From assembly GCF_001544835.2 (NCBI RefSeq), contig NZ_FCNX02000021.1, forward strand, positions 1-64,000: a DNA stretch of 64,000 nt, given 5' to 3'. Position numbers and translations under genes: made by a program. The notes under the pieces are model-generated. The model ran no database searches. It saw only the letters and a program-made list of their open reading frames with translations, and was not told where the DNA came from. Positions within the stretch are counted from its first letter, which is position 1. Each line of letters opens with the position of its first letter. Source of the stretch: Caballeronia fortuita (GTDB lineage: Bacteria; Pseudomonadota; Gammaproteobacteria; Burkholderiales; Burkholderiaceae). Below are positions 42,872 to 53,045 of this stretch, piece by piece.

Positions 42872-43885
42872 CTAGCTCCTCGCCTCTGCACGATCATTCA
42901 ATTCCGCAAGCACTGCCTCGATCTTCCTTGCGACGTCTTCCCATTTGAAATCGCGCGCCCGAACGATGCCCTTTTCGCCCATGACGCGGCGCAATGCATC
43001 ATTGCCCGAAAGTCGCCGGATAGCCTGCGCGATCTGTTCCGACGACGACGGGTCGACCATGATCGCCACGTCTCGGCCAATCTCCGGCATCGCAGTGCAA
43101 TTCGAAGTTATGACAGGCGTACCGCACGCCATGCTCTCCACGATCGGCAAGCCGAATCCCTCATACAGGGAAGGAAAGATCAACGCTTGCGCACCGCGAT
43201 ACAGCGCGGCAAGTTCCTCCTCCGATAGCCGTCCCAAGAATCTGATTCGATCATGGGCCTTGCGCTCTTCGACATGCGACAGTATTGCAGCGGAAGGACG
43301 TCCAAGGAAAAGCAGTTTCACGCGATCTCCGAGATCGGCTGCAATGAAACCGTCGATCGTTTTCTCGTTGTTCTTGTGGCCTTTCCCGTTCGATATCCCA
43401 AGGAAATAAGTCTCGCCGTCTTCCAGCTCGAAGACCGGACCATCTTTTTTGAACGCATCGGATACGCCGTTGCCCACGACTCTGATCTTCGCCGGGACAA
43501 TGCCCGTGAATTCCGCGAGTCTTCTCTTGGAGAACTCGGAGACAGTCAACACCGCGCTGGCGCGTCGGCATACCGTTCTCAGAATCAACTCGCAGTAGAG
43601 CTTCTTCAGGAACCAGAAGGAGCACGGCACATCGACGTGAATCAAATCATGCACGACCAGCACGCCGCGTCCGCGGTAGAACAAAGGGTAGCTATAGCCC
43701 GGAGAGAAAAAGATGGTCTTCGTTCTGGATGTCAGCTTCACGCTGAGATAGAGCCAGTCGAAAGGAGATGCCGGATTGCCGCGAAGCTCGGCTTGCGTGA
43801 GCCGAAGACAGTCCGACACTTCCGTCGCGAAGCGGCCGATTCCGTGCATGCCCTTCCAGCGTCCGTCGAAGATCACGCCTTCCAT
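42872..43885 (-). CDS. GT4-family glycosyltransferase
   Basis: A 337-aa GT-B transferase. The N-terminal half has VVHDLIHVDVPCSFW. The C-terminal half has the UDP/GDP-sugar binding region IFPSLYEGFGLPIVESMACG followed by PVITSNCTAMPEI, with the EX7E-type pattern (E of YEGFG and E of IVES). RBS GAGGAAGAG precedes the ATG. It is expected to add one sugar, perhaps mannose, to the repeat unit on the cytoplasmic face. Confidence 0.92.
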   Translation of the reverse strand: MEGVIFDGRWKGMHGIGRFATEVSDCLRLTQAELRGNPASPFDWLYLSVKLTSRTKTIFFSPGYSYPLFYRGRGVLVVHDLIHVDVPCSFWFLKKLYCELILRTVCRRASAVLTVSEFSKRRLAEFTGIVPAKIRVVGNGVSDAFKKDGPVFELEDGETYFLGISNGKGHKNNEKTIDGFIAADLGDRVKLLFLGRPSAAILSHVEERKAHDRIRFLGRLSEEELAALYRGAQALIFPSLYEGFGLPIVESMACGTPVITSNCTAMPEIGRDVAIMVDPSSSEQIAQAIRRLSGNDALRRVMGEKGIVRARDFKWEDVARKIEAVLAELNDRAEARS

Positions 43886-43936
43886 GTCTCTTCCTCGCTT
43901 ACATCCGGCACCCGGGACTCGACCGCTCTCTGTGAA

Positions 43937-45151
43937 TCAATCTCCGCGTGAAGCGATGAGATCCGCATTCAGACGAACATATCTGTCGACCCAGCCTCCG
44001 ATGTTCGAGTAATCGCCCGCCGATTCCTTGACAGCGCATCGCATGCGGTCGAGATCCTCTTCGCCTTGCAGGAAGCGGGTCATGATCTTGTTGAGCTCGC
44101 CCTGATTTCCGGGTTCGAAGAGGCGTCCATTGCATCCATCGCTGATCATTTCCGGAATCCCGCCTCGCTTCGCGCCGATAACCGGCAAGCCGAAGCCGAA
44201 CGCTTCGGGTATGACCGTCGGAAGCGTGTCCTGACAAAGGCTTGGCACGATCAAGGTATCTACGTGCGGAAAGAAGTCCGCCGGCTTCTGATAGCCGAGA
44301 AAGCGAATTCGCGAAGTCGAGCAACGGCTCTTCAACTCTGCCTCGTATTGCGATTGCCCTCGTCCGGCGATCCACAGTTCCGCGTTCGTATCGCCGAGCG
44401 ACTGGAATTCATCGATCAGGACGCCCACGCCCTTGACCGGACTAATGCTGCCGATATAACCGAACACGAACTTGTGCTCCTCGTTCGGAATCTTTGGACT
44501 CCGCTCGGTAGCGCCGAAATCGAGGTTCCGCACGTTGTGGATGGTCACGCGACGTTTCGCTCGCGCGAAATAACCTGCTGAAAGATGACGATCGAGCACG
44601 AACTGACTGACGCCGACCACCGCATCCGCGTTATTCGATATCGACCTGTGCGCGACGCGAAGCACCTTGCAACTGATGCACTGCGTCTCGCAGTTGCGCT
44701 CGTTGCGGCACATGTTGGAGTTCGGGCACATGAAGTTCGCGCTGTGCAGCACCTGCACCGTCGGAATGCCGAGCGACTTGCCGACCGCGAGCACGCCTGC
44801 CGACCATCCTTCGACGACATGCACGTTCATCACATCGGGGCGTTCCTCTTTCAATATGTCTTTCGCAATCGATAACATGCGCAGATTCACCGAATCCATC
44901 GCGTGCCAGATCATCTTCTTCCATAGCTTTCGGGGCGCCTTGCTTCCGTGCCAGTAGATGTTCTTGATCGGCACGCGAATCACGGATACGCCATTCACCA
45001 TATCGCGCTCGATGTCTCCACTTTCTTTCGTGGTCAGCACCAGCACATCGTGGCCACGGTCACGAACGCCTTCGGCCAGCGTCTGCAAGACGATTTCCGC
45101 TCCGCCGATGATCGCCGGTGGATAGAGCCCGCTAACGAAAGCTATCTTCAT
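43937..45151 (-). CDS. GT4-family glycosyltransferase with a Cys-rich insert
   Basis: A 404-aa GT-B enzyme. It starts with FVSGLYPPAIIGGAEIVLQT, the usual glycine-rich acceptor-side motif. The C-terminal nucleotide-sugar site has VPSLCQDTLPTVIPEAFGFG and LPVIGAKRGGIPEMI. A Cys-rich insert (FMCPNSNMCRNERNCETQC near residue 140) is found in a subset of GT4 enzymes. The start at 45151 opens on the first beta strand; the frame extends to 45205. It lies 50 bp after the tyrosine autokinase gene. Confidence 0.92.
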   Translation of the reverse strand: MKIAFVSGLYPPAIIGGAEIVLQTLAEGVRDRGHDVLVLTTKESGDIERDMVNGVSVIRVPIKNIYWHGSKAPRKLWKKMIWHAMDSVNLRMLSIAKDILKEERPDVMNVHVVEGWSAGVLAVGKSLGIPTVQVLHSANFMCPNSNMCRNERNCETQCISCKVLRVAHRSISNNADAVVGVSQFVLDRHLSAGYFARAKRRVTIHNVRNLDFGATERSPKIPNEEHKFVFGYIGSISPVKGVGVLIDEFQSLGDTNAELWIAGRGQSQYEAELKSRCSTSRIRFLGYQKPADFFPHVDTLIVPSLCQDTLPTVIPEAFGFGLPVIGAKRGGIPEMISDGCNGRLFEPGNQGELNKIMTRFLQGEEDLDRMRCAVKESAGDYSNIGGWVDRYVRLNADLIASRGD

Positions 45152-45201
45152 GTCGGCCGCCTGTGCATTGCTGTGGTTGATCCTCGGAGACGGCTTACCG
45201 G

Positions 45202-47430
45202 TCACGCCTTTTTGGGGATCTTCAGTTCATAACTTTCCGCGGAGTACCGATATCTGCCATAGCCATAACTGCGGCGTCCCGATCTCAGCTTCATTCCGTT
45301 GACGACGACGCCGTGCACGGACAGACCGATGCGCTCGAGTCTGCGCATCGACTCGCGCAGTTCGCCAACGCCGGTCACGCCTTGTTGCGCCACGAGGAAA
45401 GTCGTGGCCGCGAGACTGGCGAGTTGCAATGCCGCGTCGGTCGGAAGGATGGGCGCCGCATCGAGGAGCACGACGTCATAACCGGCGCCGAGACGTTCGA
45501 TGACGGAATGAGCCTTCGGACGCGCAAACAGATCGCTGGGGCTCGGAAACTGCGTTCCCGACGAGACGAAATCGACACCCGCGCATACGTCGAGGTGAAT
45601 GACGTTTTGCGGCTGGCAAGAGCCGTACAGCAGATCGGACAAGCCGAGCCCCGACTTGATCGCGAAATGCCGATGCAGGTCGCCTCGGTGCAGGTCAGCG
45701 TCGACGAGCAGAACACGCTTACCCGCCGCGCCAAGGATCGCCGCGAGGTTGACGGTAATGAACGACTTGCCGATTCCAGGCGTAGGCCCGGTGATAAGAA
45801 CCACGCGATTTCGCGCATTGGTCAGCGCGTGATCCACCGCGGTACGGAATCCGCGAATACTTTCGATGGCCGGATCGATGACCGACGATGTCGCAAGCAG
45901 GCCGCCCTTCGACCGCGGCGCGCGTATTGTCTTCGTCAGGCGGGCTTCGTGAGGGCTATAAGGGACCGTCGCGTACACTGGAAGGCCGATGTTCTCCTCG
46001 ATCTCCGAAGGCTCGTTGACTGCATCGAAAAGCTTTTTGCGCGTCAACGCAATGGCAACGCCGGACAATATTCCAAAGAACAATGCTATGACCATCACGA
46101 ACCAGGGCTTTGGCCAGAACGGCTGATCCGGTACTACGGCAGAATCCACGAGCCGAGCATTGCCGAGTTTGCCAGCCTTGACCACGCGAAGCTGCTCATA
46201 GGTATTCAGCAACGACGTGTACAAGGTGCTATTCACCTGCACATCGCGTTGCAAAGGCAACATGTCCTGCTCTATCGGCGGCAGCTTGCGCGACTGGTTA
46301 GCCAGCGAATCCAGTTCCTTCTGCGCCACGCGTAACTGCGAGTCGACTGCGCGCACGGCCGGATGATCGGCCGTATAAAGTGCGAGCAGGTCGTTGCGCT
46401 TCTGTTCCAGATCGACGCGCGCCTTTTGAACTTCGACGGTGCGCTTCAACAGGCTCGCCGCCTCGTCGCCGAGATTCACCGTGCCGTGGCTTGCGCGGAA
46501 TTGATTGAAGCGCGCTTCGGACTCCTCGACCCGTTGCTTCAAATCCGGCAGTTGCGTTTCGAGAAACTGGATCGAGCGTGCGGCCTCACCCGATTTGCGC
46601 TCGATCTCGCGTTCGACATAAGCGCTCGCGACCGCGTTGAGAATGGCCGCGGCCCGGATCGGGTCGGCGTCGTCGAGCGATGCCTTGATGATGTTCGAGT
46701 CTTTTCCTCTATCGCTGATGGATAGCTTCTTGCGCAACGACTCGACCGCCGCCACGGGCGAATTGCGGGTGAGATCGAAGGTTGCCCCGGGGTTCGCGTC
46801 CATGACATCGACGCGCAACAGAATCGGCCCCAGAGGCGTCGGCGCCTCCGTCGTTTGTCCGATCACCCCTTGAAATCGAAGATCGCGATAAGAGGCCTCG
46901 TAGCGTCGGGCATCGAGCTTCTTCAGCTTGAACTTCCGCCCATAGAACTGCGACGGAGTCTCGAATTCGCCGACCTCGATGCGTTCCGCGCCCCAGACAT
47001 AGCCGCGTGGGCCCGGCGCGGAGACCGTGTCGCTCCAGTTCGCAATCGGCCGCCCGATCAGCGGAAAGTATCTTGGTGTCGCCACGACCGCGAGATTGAG
47101 TTTGTCCACCGCCTGTGCAACGACGAGCCGCGAGCCGAGCACCTCCATCTCTCCCGGAGAATCCGACTTGCTGTCGAACATCGACGAGACATCGCTCAAT
47201 ATGTTCTTGGGGCCGCTCGTGCTATCCGTCTTTTGAAGTTGAAAGAGGATGTCCGCCCGATAAACCGGTGTCGCGAGAAACAGGTACGCCGCCGCGATAA
47301 GCAGCGCAACCCCCGTCACGATGGCGATCAGCTTCTTGCTGTCGTATATCGCGTCGAGATGAAGCCCTATATGCGAGGATTGCTTTCCTCCCGCGCCGGA
47401 CATTCCGATGACATCGATATCCTTTCTCAT
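45202..47430 (-). CDS. Polysaccharide-copolymerase tyrosine autokinase (BceF/Wzc-like), copy 1
   Basis: A 742-aa BY-kinase. The Wzz domain has membrane helices at about residues 34-53 and 455-475 flanking a periplasmic coiled-coil region. The C-terminal kinase domain has Walker A GPTPGIGKSF near residue 545, Walker A' VLLVDADLHRG and Walker B VVLLDAAPI. The tail is Tyr-rich (SYGYGRYRYSAESYE), the usual autophosphorylation cluster. It controls chain length and export. No Wza porin or low-molecular-weight phosphatase gene lies in this window. Confidence 0.93.
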   Translation of the reverse strand: MRKDIDVIGMSGAGGKQSSHIGLHLDAIYDSKKLIAIVTGVALLIAAAYLFLATPVYRADILFQLQKTDSTSGPKNILSDVSSMFDSKSDSPGEMEVLGSRLVVAQAVDKLNLAVVATPRYFPLIGRPIANWSDTVSAPGPRGYVWGAERIEVGEFETPSQFYGRKFKLKKLDARRYEASYRDLRFQGVIGQTTEAPTPLGPILLRVDVMDANPGATFDLTRNSPVAAVESLRKKLSISDRGKDSNIIKASLDDADPIRAAAILNAVASAYVEREIERKSGEAARSIQFLETQLPDLKQRVEESEARFNQFRASHGTVNLGDEAASLLKRTVEVQKARVDLEQKRNDLLALYTADHPAVRAVDSQLRVAQKELDSLANQSRKLPPIEQDMLPLQRDVQVNSTLYTSLLNTYEQLRVVKAGKLGNARLVDSAVVPDQPFWPKPWFVMVIALFFGILSGVAIALTRKKLFDAVNEPSEIEENIGLPVYATVPYSPHEARLTKTIRAPRSKGGLLATSSVIDPAIESIRGFRTAVDHALTNARNRVVLITGPTPGIGKSFITVNLAAILGAAGKRVLLVDADLHRGDLHRHFAIKSGLGLSDLLYGSCQPQNVIHLDVCAGVDFVSSGTQFPSPSDLFARPKAHSVIERLGAGYDVVLLDAAPILPTDAALQLASLAATTFLVAQQGVTGVGELRESMRRLERIGLSVHGVVVNGMKLRSGRRSYGYGRYRYSAESYELKIPKKA

Positions 47431-47541
47431 GCTTTCCCCATCGCATGCAAATTTGTCGGACCACCCGCCGCCTGAACCGAGCATGAGACCAAAGGCGTTT
47501 CGATTTCTTATGACACGTCGACGTCATGAATTGTCGATCGC

Positions 47542-48777
47542 TCAACGAGGCTCCAACGTCATCTCGCCGAGGCGGCTGTCCGATGGATCGTAGAAGACCC
47601 GAACCGCTCGCGCACCCGCAACGCTTTCAAGGTCTCTCGAAGCATTGAACTGCGCCCAGCATGCATCGACGTACGACCGAAATTCGTCTTTGAATCGGGC
47701 AGCAGAAAACTTTTCAGCGTGAGCACGGCACACCGCCGGCGATATGCCGCCGGGCAGCTCCTCGAAACGCGTGACTGCATCTATGATGGATTCGACTGTC
47801 TGCTGTCCGAACCAGATACCTGTGCGCCGGCGCTCGTCGCCAGTATCCACGACCGTTTCCCGCGATCCGCCCTTCCCGTACGCGATCACAGGCGTTCCGC
47901 AAGCCTGCGCTTCGACCGGCGCGATGCCAAAGTCCTCCTCGGCTGCGAACACGAAGGCGCGCGCGCGTTGCATGTATCGTTTCAACTCCGAAAGTGGCTG
48001 ATAGCCGAGAATCTCGACATTAGATCCGGCAAGTTTCTTGATCTTGTTCATTTCCGGCCCGTCGCCGATCACCACCAGCCGCTTGTCCGACATCGCGGAG
48101 AATGCTGCGACCACCAGATCGACGCGCTTGTACGGCACAAGCCTCGAAGCAACGAGATAGAAATCGTCCTTCTGCGTACATAGCTCGAACGTGCGAACAT
48201 CGACGGGAGGATAGATAACAATGGCATCCCGCCCATAGACTTTCTTGATGCGCCTGCTGATGAACCCCGAGTTGGCGACGAAGTGGTCCACGCCAGCCGC
48301 AGTCCGATAGTCCCAGATTCGCAACTTGTGCAACATCCATCGCGCCAGCATGCTTTTCAGACCCTTCGTCAGACCCGATTCACGAAGGTATTGGTGCTGC
48401 AGGTCCCATGCATAACGCATCGGCGAATGCACATAGCTGATATGGAGTTGGTCCGGTCCGGTCAGCACGCCCTTGCTAACGGCGTGCGCACTCGATATCA
48501 CGATGTCGTATTCCGAGAGGTCCCATTGCTCGACCGCCATGGGCATCAACGGAAGATAACGTCGATACGAATCCCCGGACCCCGGCAGCCTTTGAATGAA
48601 AGAGGTAGTGACTTTTCGGCCACGGAGAAACTCGGAGCGTTCGACAGTATCGGGCTTCGCGACGATAAAGAACACGTCGGCTTGCGGAAATATATCCAGC
48701 ATCTGCCTGACGACCTGCTCCGCGCCCGCGACAACGGCGAACCACTCGTGGACAATCGCTACTTTTCTAATGTTCAT
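47542..48777 (-). CDS. GT4-family glycosyltransferase (mannosyltransferase-like)
   Basis: A 411-aa GT-B enzyme. The start has VAIVHEWFAVVAGAEQVVRQ, typical of mannosyltransferases of the WbaZ/GumH-like group. Later HISYVHSPMRYAWDLQHQYL, LVASRLVPYKRVDLVVAAFS, AAEEDFGIAPVEAQACGTPV follow. The C-terminal EDFGIAPVEA is the sugar-nucleotide binding site. Start at 48777 is chosen because it opens on MNIRKVAIVHEW; the frame runs to 48801. Confidence 0.92.
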   Translation of the reverse strand: MNIRKVAIVHEWFAVVAGAEQVVRQMLDIFPQADVFFIVAKPDTVERSEFLRGRKVTTSFIQRLPGSGDSYRRYLPLMPMAVEQWDLSEYDIVISSAHAVSKGVLTGPDQLHISYVHSPMRYAWDLQHQYLRESGLTKGLKSMLARWMLHKLRIWDYRTAAGVDHFVANSGFISRRIKKVYGRDAIVIYPPVDVRTFELCTQKDDFYLVASRLVPYKRVDLVVAAFSAMSDKRLVVIGDGPEMNKIKKLAGSNVEILGYQPLSELKRYMQRARAFVFAAEEDFGIAPVEAQACGTPVIAYGKGGSRETVVDTGDERRRTGIWFGQQTVESIIDAVTRFEELPGGISPAVCRAHAEKFSAARFKDEFRSYVDACWAQFNASRDLESVAGARAVRVFYDPSDSRLGEMTLEPR

Positions 48778-49344
48778 AGCTTCAATCCGGTTTAATAACA
48801 TCTTCGACCAACATTGAGGAGCCTTGCACTACTCAGTCGATTCGCGCTTATAAGCTCTCCACCTCGGAGTCGACGAAGATCTTCCCGAAGCTTGATGTTC
48901 AATCAGCGTTTCTACCAACCCGAGATCATCGAATGCACGATCGCGTTCGAACCTTGCCGTCCATTCGTATTCCTAATTGCATAGCTGTGATTGCGCAGGC
49001 CCCTGTGACAGATGTCTCTATCCCGGGACAGCCGGCTTCGATAGCATGATCCGAACGACTTCGATAAGCGCGCTCGCGCTTATGTGTGTAAGTGAGATCT
49101 GGACAATTTCACGCTTAGCAGCGTTACGTCAGCGGCATTCGCTATGCATCTTTCTCATAGCATACGTTATGGACGAAAATTTTCTCGCCAACTCCTTGGC
49201 TAATCCTGCCAATCATAACGATCCGGGATCAGACGACCGTTCGTGATGGATCGTTTCCAATGCTTTCGCCCGATGAATCGCATCCGCGGTAAGAGGATGG
49301 CGAACAATGGCCGCTTACCGCGGATTGGAGGACTCGAGATGATG
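48778..49344. other. Gene-free stretch within the EPS locus
   Basis: About 567 bp, noticeably richer in A and T than its flanks. No gene or RNA was recognised. It probably carries the promoter for the minus-strand block starting at 48777. Confidence 0.5.
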
Positions 49345-50226
49345 TCAGAATTGCGGTGAGTACCCCGAGAGATTGCGAGCGTGGCGGACGTATCGAAGGA
49401 AGACAGGGATTCCCGTCAATTGTGCCGCGAACCACGGCAATGTAGCGTCGTCGTCGATGACTATGGTTTTGAGGCGAAACGGATCGCTGCGGCTGTCGTT
49501 CCAACCGAGATCGCATGTACGCGCTGTTTTATAACCTGCGGCTTTCACGAATCGGACTTCGCGGTCGCCGTAATTACCGTTGGGATATGCAAAATGCTCG
49601 CATTCGATGCCGAGCATGGATTCGATTTCGGCTTTGCAAACGGATATTTCCTGCTCGCATTCCTGTTCGTCGCAACGAGTCAGGATCGGGTGAAAACGTG
49701 TATGTGCCTGGAAATCCACGAACGGCCGCATCTCCTCGAGCTGTTTGGCACTCAAGCCAGTTGCGTCCTCTTCGAGATAGTTATCGACGTGATATTGCTC
49801 GAGTTCGGCCAGGCGCTCCCGGTTACTCAGGCGCTTGAGTCGCTCGATTCCAGCCTTTTTCGCGGCGGGCAGCAGCCACCAGTGCACCGCCGGACGGCCA
49901 ACGAACTGACTGCAGAGGAAAATCGTCGGTCGAACCTTGTGTTTGACGAATACCGGCAGCAAGTCCGCGTTGCCCGCTACGCCGTCGTCGAATGTGATGG
50001 CAGCTCTCGGACGTCCGTTTCCTTCCGAAGCCACCTCGCTGAGCGGGATAACATCGCAAAGCGTTTTCAGATGCGTCAGATGCTCATCCAGTGTCTCGGG
50101 CTTCGGATCGTGATACAGCAGGACCGCAACACGGTCACGCCATAAGAGGCGGCGCGACGCCACGTCGATGCCGAAAGTCGTGATGCCTCGTGCCAGTACA
50201 TTTTGCAGGACTGCCTTCGCGACCAT
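49345..50226 (-). CDS. Polysaccharide deacetylase (NodB-homology, CE4)
   Basis: A 293-aa CE4 enzyme. Motif 1 is AAITFDDGVAGN near residue 76 with both Asp. Motif 2, normally HS/TxxH, reads QAHTRFHP near residue 173. Motif 3 is EHFAYPNGNYGDRE near residue 211. It removes acetyl groups from amino sugars or sugars with a metal ion. Start at 50226 follows GAGGGCAC. No signal peptide is clear, so it may act on a cytoplasmic precursor, or the start may differ. Confidence 0.88.
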   Translation of the reverse strand: MVAKAVLQNVLARGITTFGIDVASRRLLWRDRVAVLLYHDPKPETLDEHLTHLKTLCDVIPLSEVASEGNGRPRAAITFDDGVAGNADLLPVFVKHKVRPTIFLCSQFVGRPAVHWWLLPAAKKAGIERLKRLSNRERLAELEQYHVDNYLEEDATGLSAKQLEEMRPFVDFQAHTRFHPILTRCDEQECEQEISVCKAEIESMLGIECEHFAYPNGNYGDREVRFVKAAGYKTARTCDLGWNDSRSDPFRLKTIVIDDDATLPWFAAQLTGIPVFLRYVRHARNLSGYSPQF

Positions 50227-50269
50227 GTGTGCCCTCACCCATTCTCGAAGGTTGGCGCTCGCTTACGCT

Positions 50270-51238
50270 CTACTCCCGCGTTCGCGCACGGAATTCAGCG
50301 GGCGACATGGAGAACTGCTTTCTGAACAACTTCGATAGCCGCTCTCCGCTGCTCAGGCCCGTGCGCCGCGCGATCTTATCGATGGGAAGCTCGCTATTCG
50401 TCAGCAAATCGCAACTCAGCTTCATGCGCGCGTTCAACAAGTATTGCGACGGCGTAAGCCCCATTTCGCGTTTGAAATGGCGTGAGAAGTTCCGGCCACT
50501 CATTGCTGCGGTATGAGCGGCGTCCACCACCGAGACGGGTTTGCCGCAATTTTCTTCCAGCCAACGCGCCGATTCCTGAGCCTTCTCGGCCGCGCTCGGC
50601 GTGGTCAATTCGCTCAACATGATAGACATGTGTTGATTGTCGAGCAGACGCTCGACAATCAACGACGCAATGTCATAGCCAAGATCCCGCTTTATCAGGT
50701 CGAGCGCATAAGTCAATGCATGGCTGCGTTCATCGCGAGGCCGAACCGGGTAGTCGTGCGCGAACGCATCGCGCCCTTGTGACGCGCAGGTGTGGCACGG
50801 CAGCCCCGCAGCCGCCAGAAGAGCATGGCCGCTGCCCAGACCATTGATGGCTGCGTGCAATGAAGGCACGGTCTTCAGCAGTTCAATGAGTCGATCATCC
50901 CCCAAAGCGTCTCTCACCCCGCTTCCACCCGCGATATACAACACATCGCCGGCGCCGAAGCGCTGTTCATCCAGGCACCCCGTGCCGACGCAGATGGACG
51001 AAGAACTCGTCACCATCCCTCCGTCAATCGACAGGAGAGAAATGTTATATGCGAGATGATCTCCTCTCGTGGACCGCTGCAATTCGTTCGATATCTTCAG
51101 GGTTTCTATCAGGGTGCCCACTCCCATGATAGAGAATCCATCATATAGAACGATGCCTACGTGCCTGATGACGGGCCGGCCAGGCATGCCGAATCTGCCG
51201 CTCAGGCTTGCATCGCGAAGCGCGATAGTGCGTGACAT
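50270..51238 (-). CDS. GlxA-type AraC regulator, copy 1
   Basis: A 322-aa regulator with an N-terminal DJ-1/PfpI-like domain (VGIVLYDGFSIMGVGTLIET near residue 27, GDVLYIAGGSGVRDAL) and a C-terminal AraC-type double HTH (ESARWLEENCGKPVSVVDAA, MSGRNFSRHFKREMGLTPSQ, IARRTGLSSGERLSKLFRKQ). It ends SPAEFR. Its DNA-binding half is nearly the same as copy 2 at 53046-53996. Start at 51238 follows AAGAGGAA. It lies inside the EPS locus and may control it. Confidence 0.88.
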   Translation of the reverse strand: MSRTIALRDASLSGRFGMPGRPVIRHVGIVLYDGFSIMGVGTLIETLKISNELQRSTRGDHLAYNISLLSIDGGMVTSSSSICVGTGCLDEQRFGAGDVLYIAGGSGVRDALGDDRLIELLKTVPSLHAAINGLGSGHALLAAAGLPCHTCASQGRDAFAHDYPVRPRDERSHALTYALDLIKRDLGYDIASLIVERLLDNQHMSIMLSELTTPSAAEKAQESARWLEENCGKPVSVVDAAHTAAMSGRNFSRHFKREMGLTPSQYLLNARMKLSCDLLTNSELPIDKIARRTGLSSGERLSKLFRKQFSMSPAEFRARTRE

Positions 51239-51539
51239 AGCCGTATGTTCCTCTTGGATTCTTGTTCGCAGATTTGCATCCGCTGCACTCTGCCGCGGGC
51301 GCTCTGGCGCATTGAAGGAAGAGGCCACTGCTCGAAGCGTCGCTACCGGACCGATAACCTGTCGGCAAGGAACGGTCCGATACTGCGCGCTCATATTTCG
51401 CGTATCCGTGGGGAAACGCACATTTCGGGCAACGTGCACGCCTGCGGATAAGTAATGTTTGCAGGCTATCCGCGAATGCGAATATTCCGTATGACGTATC
51501 AAATCGGTTTAAGCTGGAATCGGATGCCTGTCAGAATGG
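51239..51539. other. Gap between regulator and ATP-grasp gene
   Basis: About 301 bp with no gene recognised. It should hold the promoter of the regulator at 50270-51238. The reading frame of that regulator stays open through part of it but without conserved sequence. Confidence 0.45.
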
Positions 51540-52706
51540 TTATTTCGCGATCTTCCATTTCCGCAATACGTGACGAAGCGGATTGACGACGCAATAATGC
51601 TGTAATGCGGGCAAGGGATCGTCCCATCGAAAGTATCCGTCTATCAGTACGCTGCCTAGCGTGCGGAAATGTCTCGGGACGCGATCGATGAACGTCGCTC
51701 GCCATGCCATGTTCGCGCCGTGGCGCGCTTCGCTCATCGGCGACAATCCCAATTCATGCCGATAAGCCGCTGCGGGAATATTTATGCCGCACAACGTGGC
51801 GATCTCCTCTTGCCAGTCCGTTCTTCCGACGGTGGGCTCGATCATCGTGAATCTCTTATGTCTGTCGTCCCACTTGTATTCCATGCTTCCCATACCATCG
51901 AGACCGGCGCACTCGGCGAATCGCAAGGTCATCGGCTCGAGCACATCGCGCGCTTCGTCGGCCGCTACGCAAATCGCAGTGCTCCCGACGTGCCGCGGAA
52001 AGCTGAGCAGCTTGCGCCCCGTAAAGGCAGCTACTCTGCAGCCCTCCGAACCACGGTAGAACAGCGTGAAGTAGATGTTCGAGTCCGCCCCTTCGATCCA
52101 CTCCTGCGCGACGATTCCTATTCCGGCATTCAACATCGAGATCGCATGCATGCGCGCCTCATGCAAAGACTCGGCCTTCACAACGCGTATCGCATTGCCT
52201 CTCAGAACCTGACGCTTGTCGTCCGGTTTGATGATGCACGGAAAGCTCATCGTCTCGAGCTTGTCCACGTCCTGCTCAGTTTCGAGAATGATGGAGCAAG
52301 GGACCGGGAAGCCGTGCTTCCAAGCGAACTCATGAAAGCTGCCTTTATCGCTCGCAGTATCGATGCACTGCTTGCTCGGTAACCGAAAAATGAACCAATC
52401 AGCGAGGTCATTGCGATTCTCGGATACCGAACGGACGCACTCCTCATCGGTGAGAAAGAGGACCGGTCGCTGCGAAAAAGTCCTTCCTAGCTTTATCATG
52501 TCCGCGGTAAAGTCCTCGCCGATGTACTCCCTCACCAGGCGCGGCGATGCATGACGCGACCACAACGCTGCTCCTGTGAATCGCGTACCCACTACGGTGA
52601 CGGGAATGCCAGCACGCGCCAATGACCGTACGACACCAAGTCCATTGAGCGTTCCTCCGAGTACCACTGCCTCGGCGGCCTGGCCGATAGTCGCCTTGTT
52701 TGCCAT
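51540..52706 (-). CDS. ATP-grasp ligase of unknown specificity
   Basis: A 388-aa ATP-grasp enzyme. A preATP-grasp start has AVVLGGTLNGLGVVRSLARA. The ATP-binding lid includes FPCIIKPDDKRQVLRGNAIR and IVAQEWIEGADSN, and the metal site has MEYKWDDRHKRFTMIEPTVG. It should join a carboxylate to an amine or another nucleophile. Related genes occur with deacetylase and glycosyltransferase genes in exopolysaccharide loci, so amino-acid decoration of the polymer is possible. GAGGT precedes the ATG. Confidence 0.85.
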   Translation of the reverse strand: MANKATIGQAAEAVVLGGTLNGLGVVRSLARAGIPVTVVGTRFTGAALWSRHASPRLVREYIGEDFTADMIKLGRTFSQRPVLFLTDEECVRSVSENRNDLADWFIFRLPSKQCIDTASDKGSFHEFAWKHGFPVPCSIILETEQDVDKLETMSFPCIIKPDDKRQVLRGNAIRVVKAESLHEARMHAISMLNAGIGIVAQEWIEGADSNIYFTLFYRGSEGCRVAAFTGRKLLSFPRHVGSTAICVAADEARDVLEPMTLRFAECAGLDGMGSMEYKWDDRHKRFTMIEPTVGRTDWQEEIATLCGINIPAAAYRHELGLSPMSEARHGANMAWRATFIDRVPRHFRTLGSVLIDGYFRWDDPLPALQHYCVVNPLRHVLRKWKIAK

Positions 52707-53045
52707 GAATTCACCTCGTATCTGGTTATTCTTTGCGCTCCGCTATGAGAGCAACGCCTCGAAGTCGCCCGCTTACCCACGAGTCGCTCGTGTAATAGAA
52801 ATCGTTTTGTCGCGACTCTGATGTTATCGATCGAATGTAACCGGAAGTCACACCGGGCACATTTGTTCGGTATGCTAATCGAATAGGCGTGCCGACGATT
52901 CGCTTGAAGATTTTTCGTAAGGGAAAGCCTAGGTCAAAACAATGGCATTCGCCAGATCAAAAACGACGAATGTGGCGTAGCGCACGTAACTCCACAGCGC
53001 ACGCCGATGCCTTTTTTCCGGGCTCATTGGCACAGCGAACGCCGA
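52707..53045. other. Gap, nothing recognised
   Basis: About 339 bp between two minus-strand genes. No gene, hairpin or known motif was found. It probably includes the ATP-grasp gene promoter. Confidence 0.45.
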
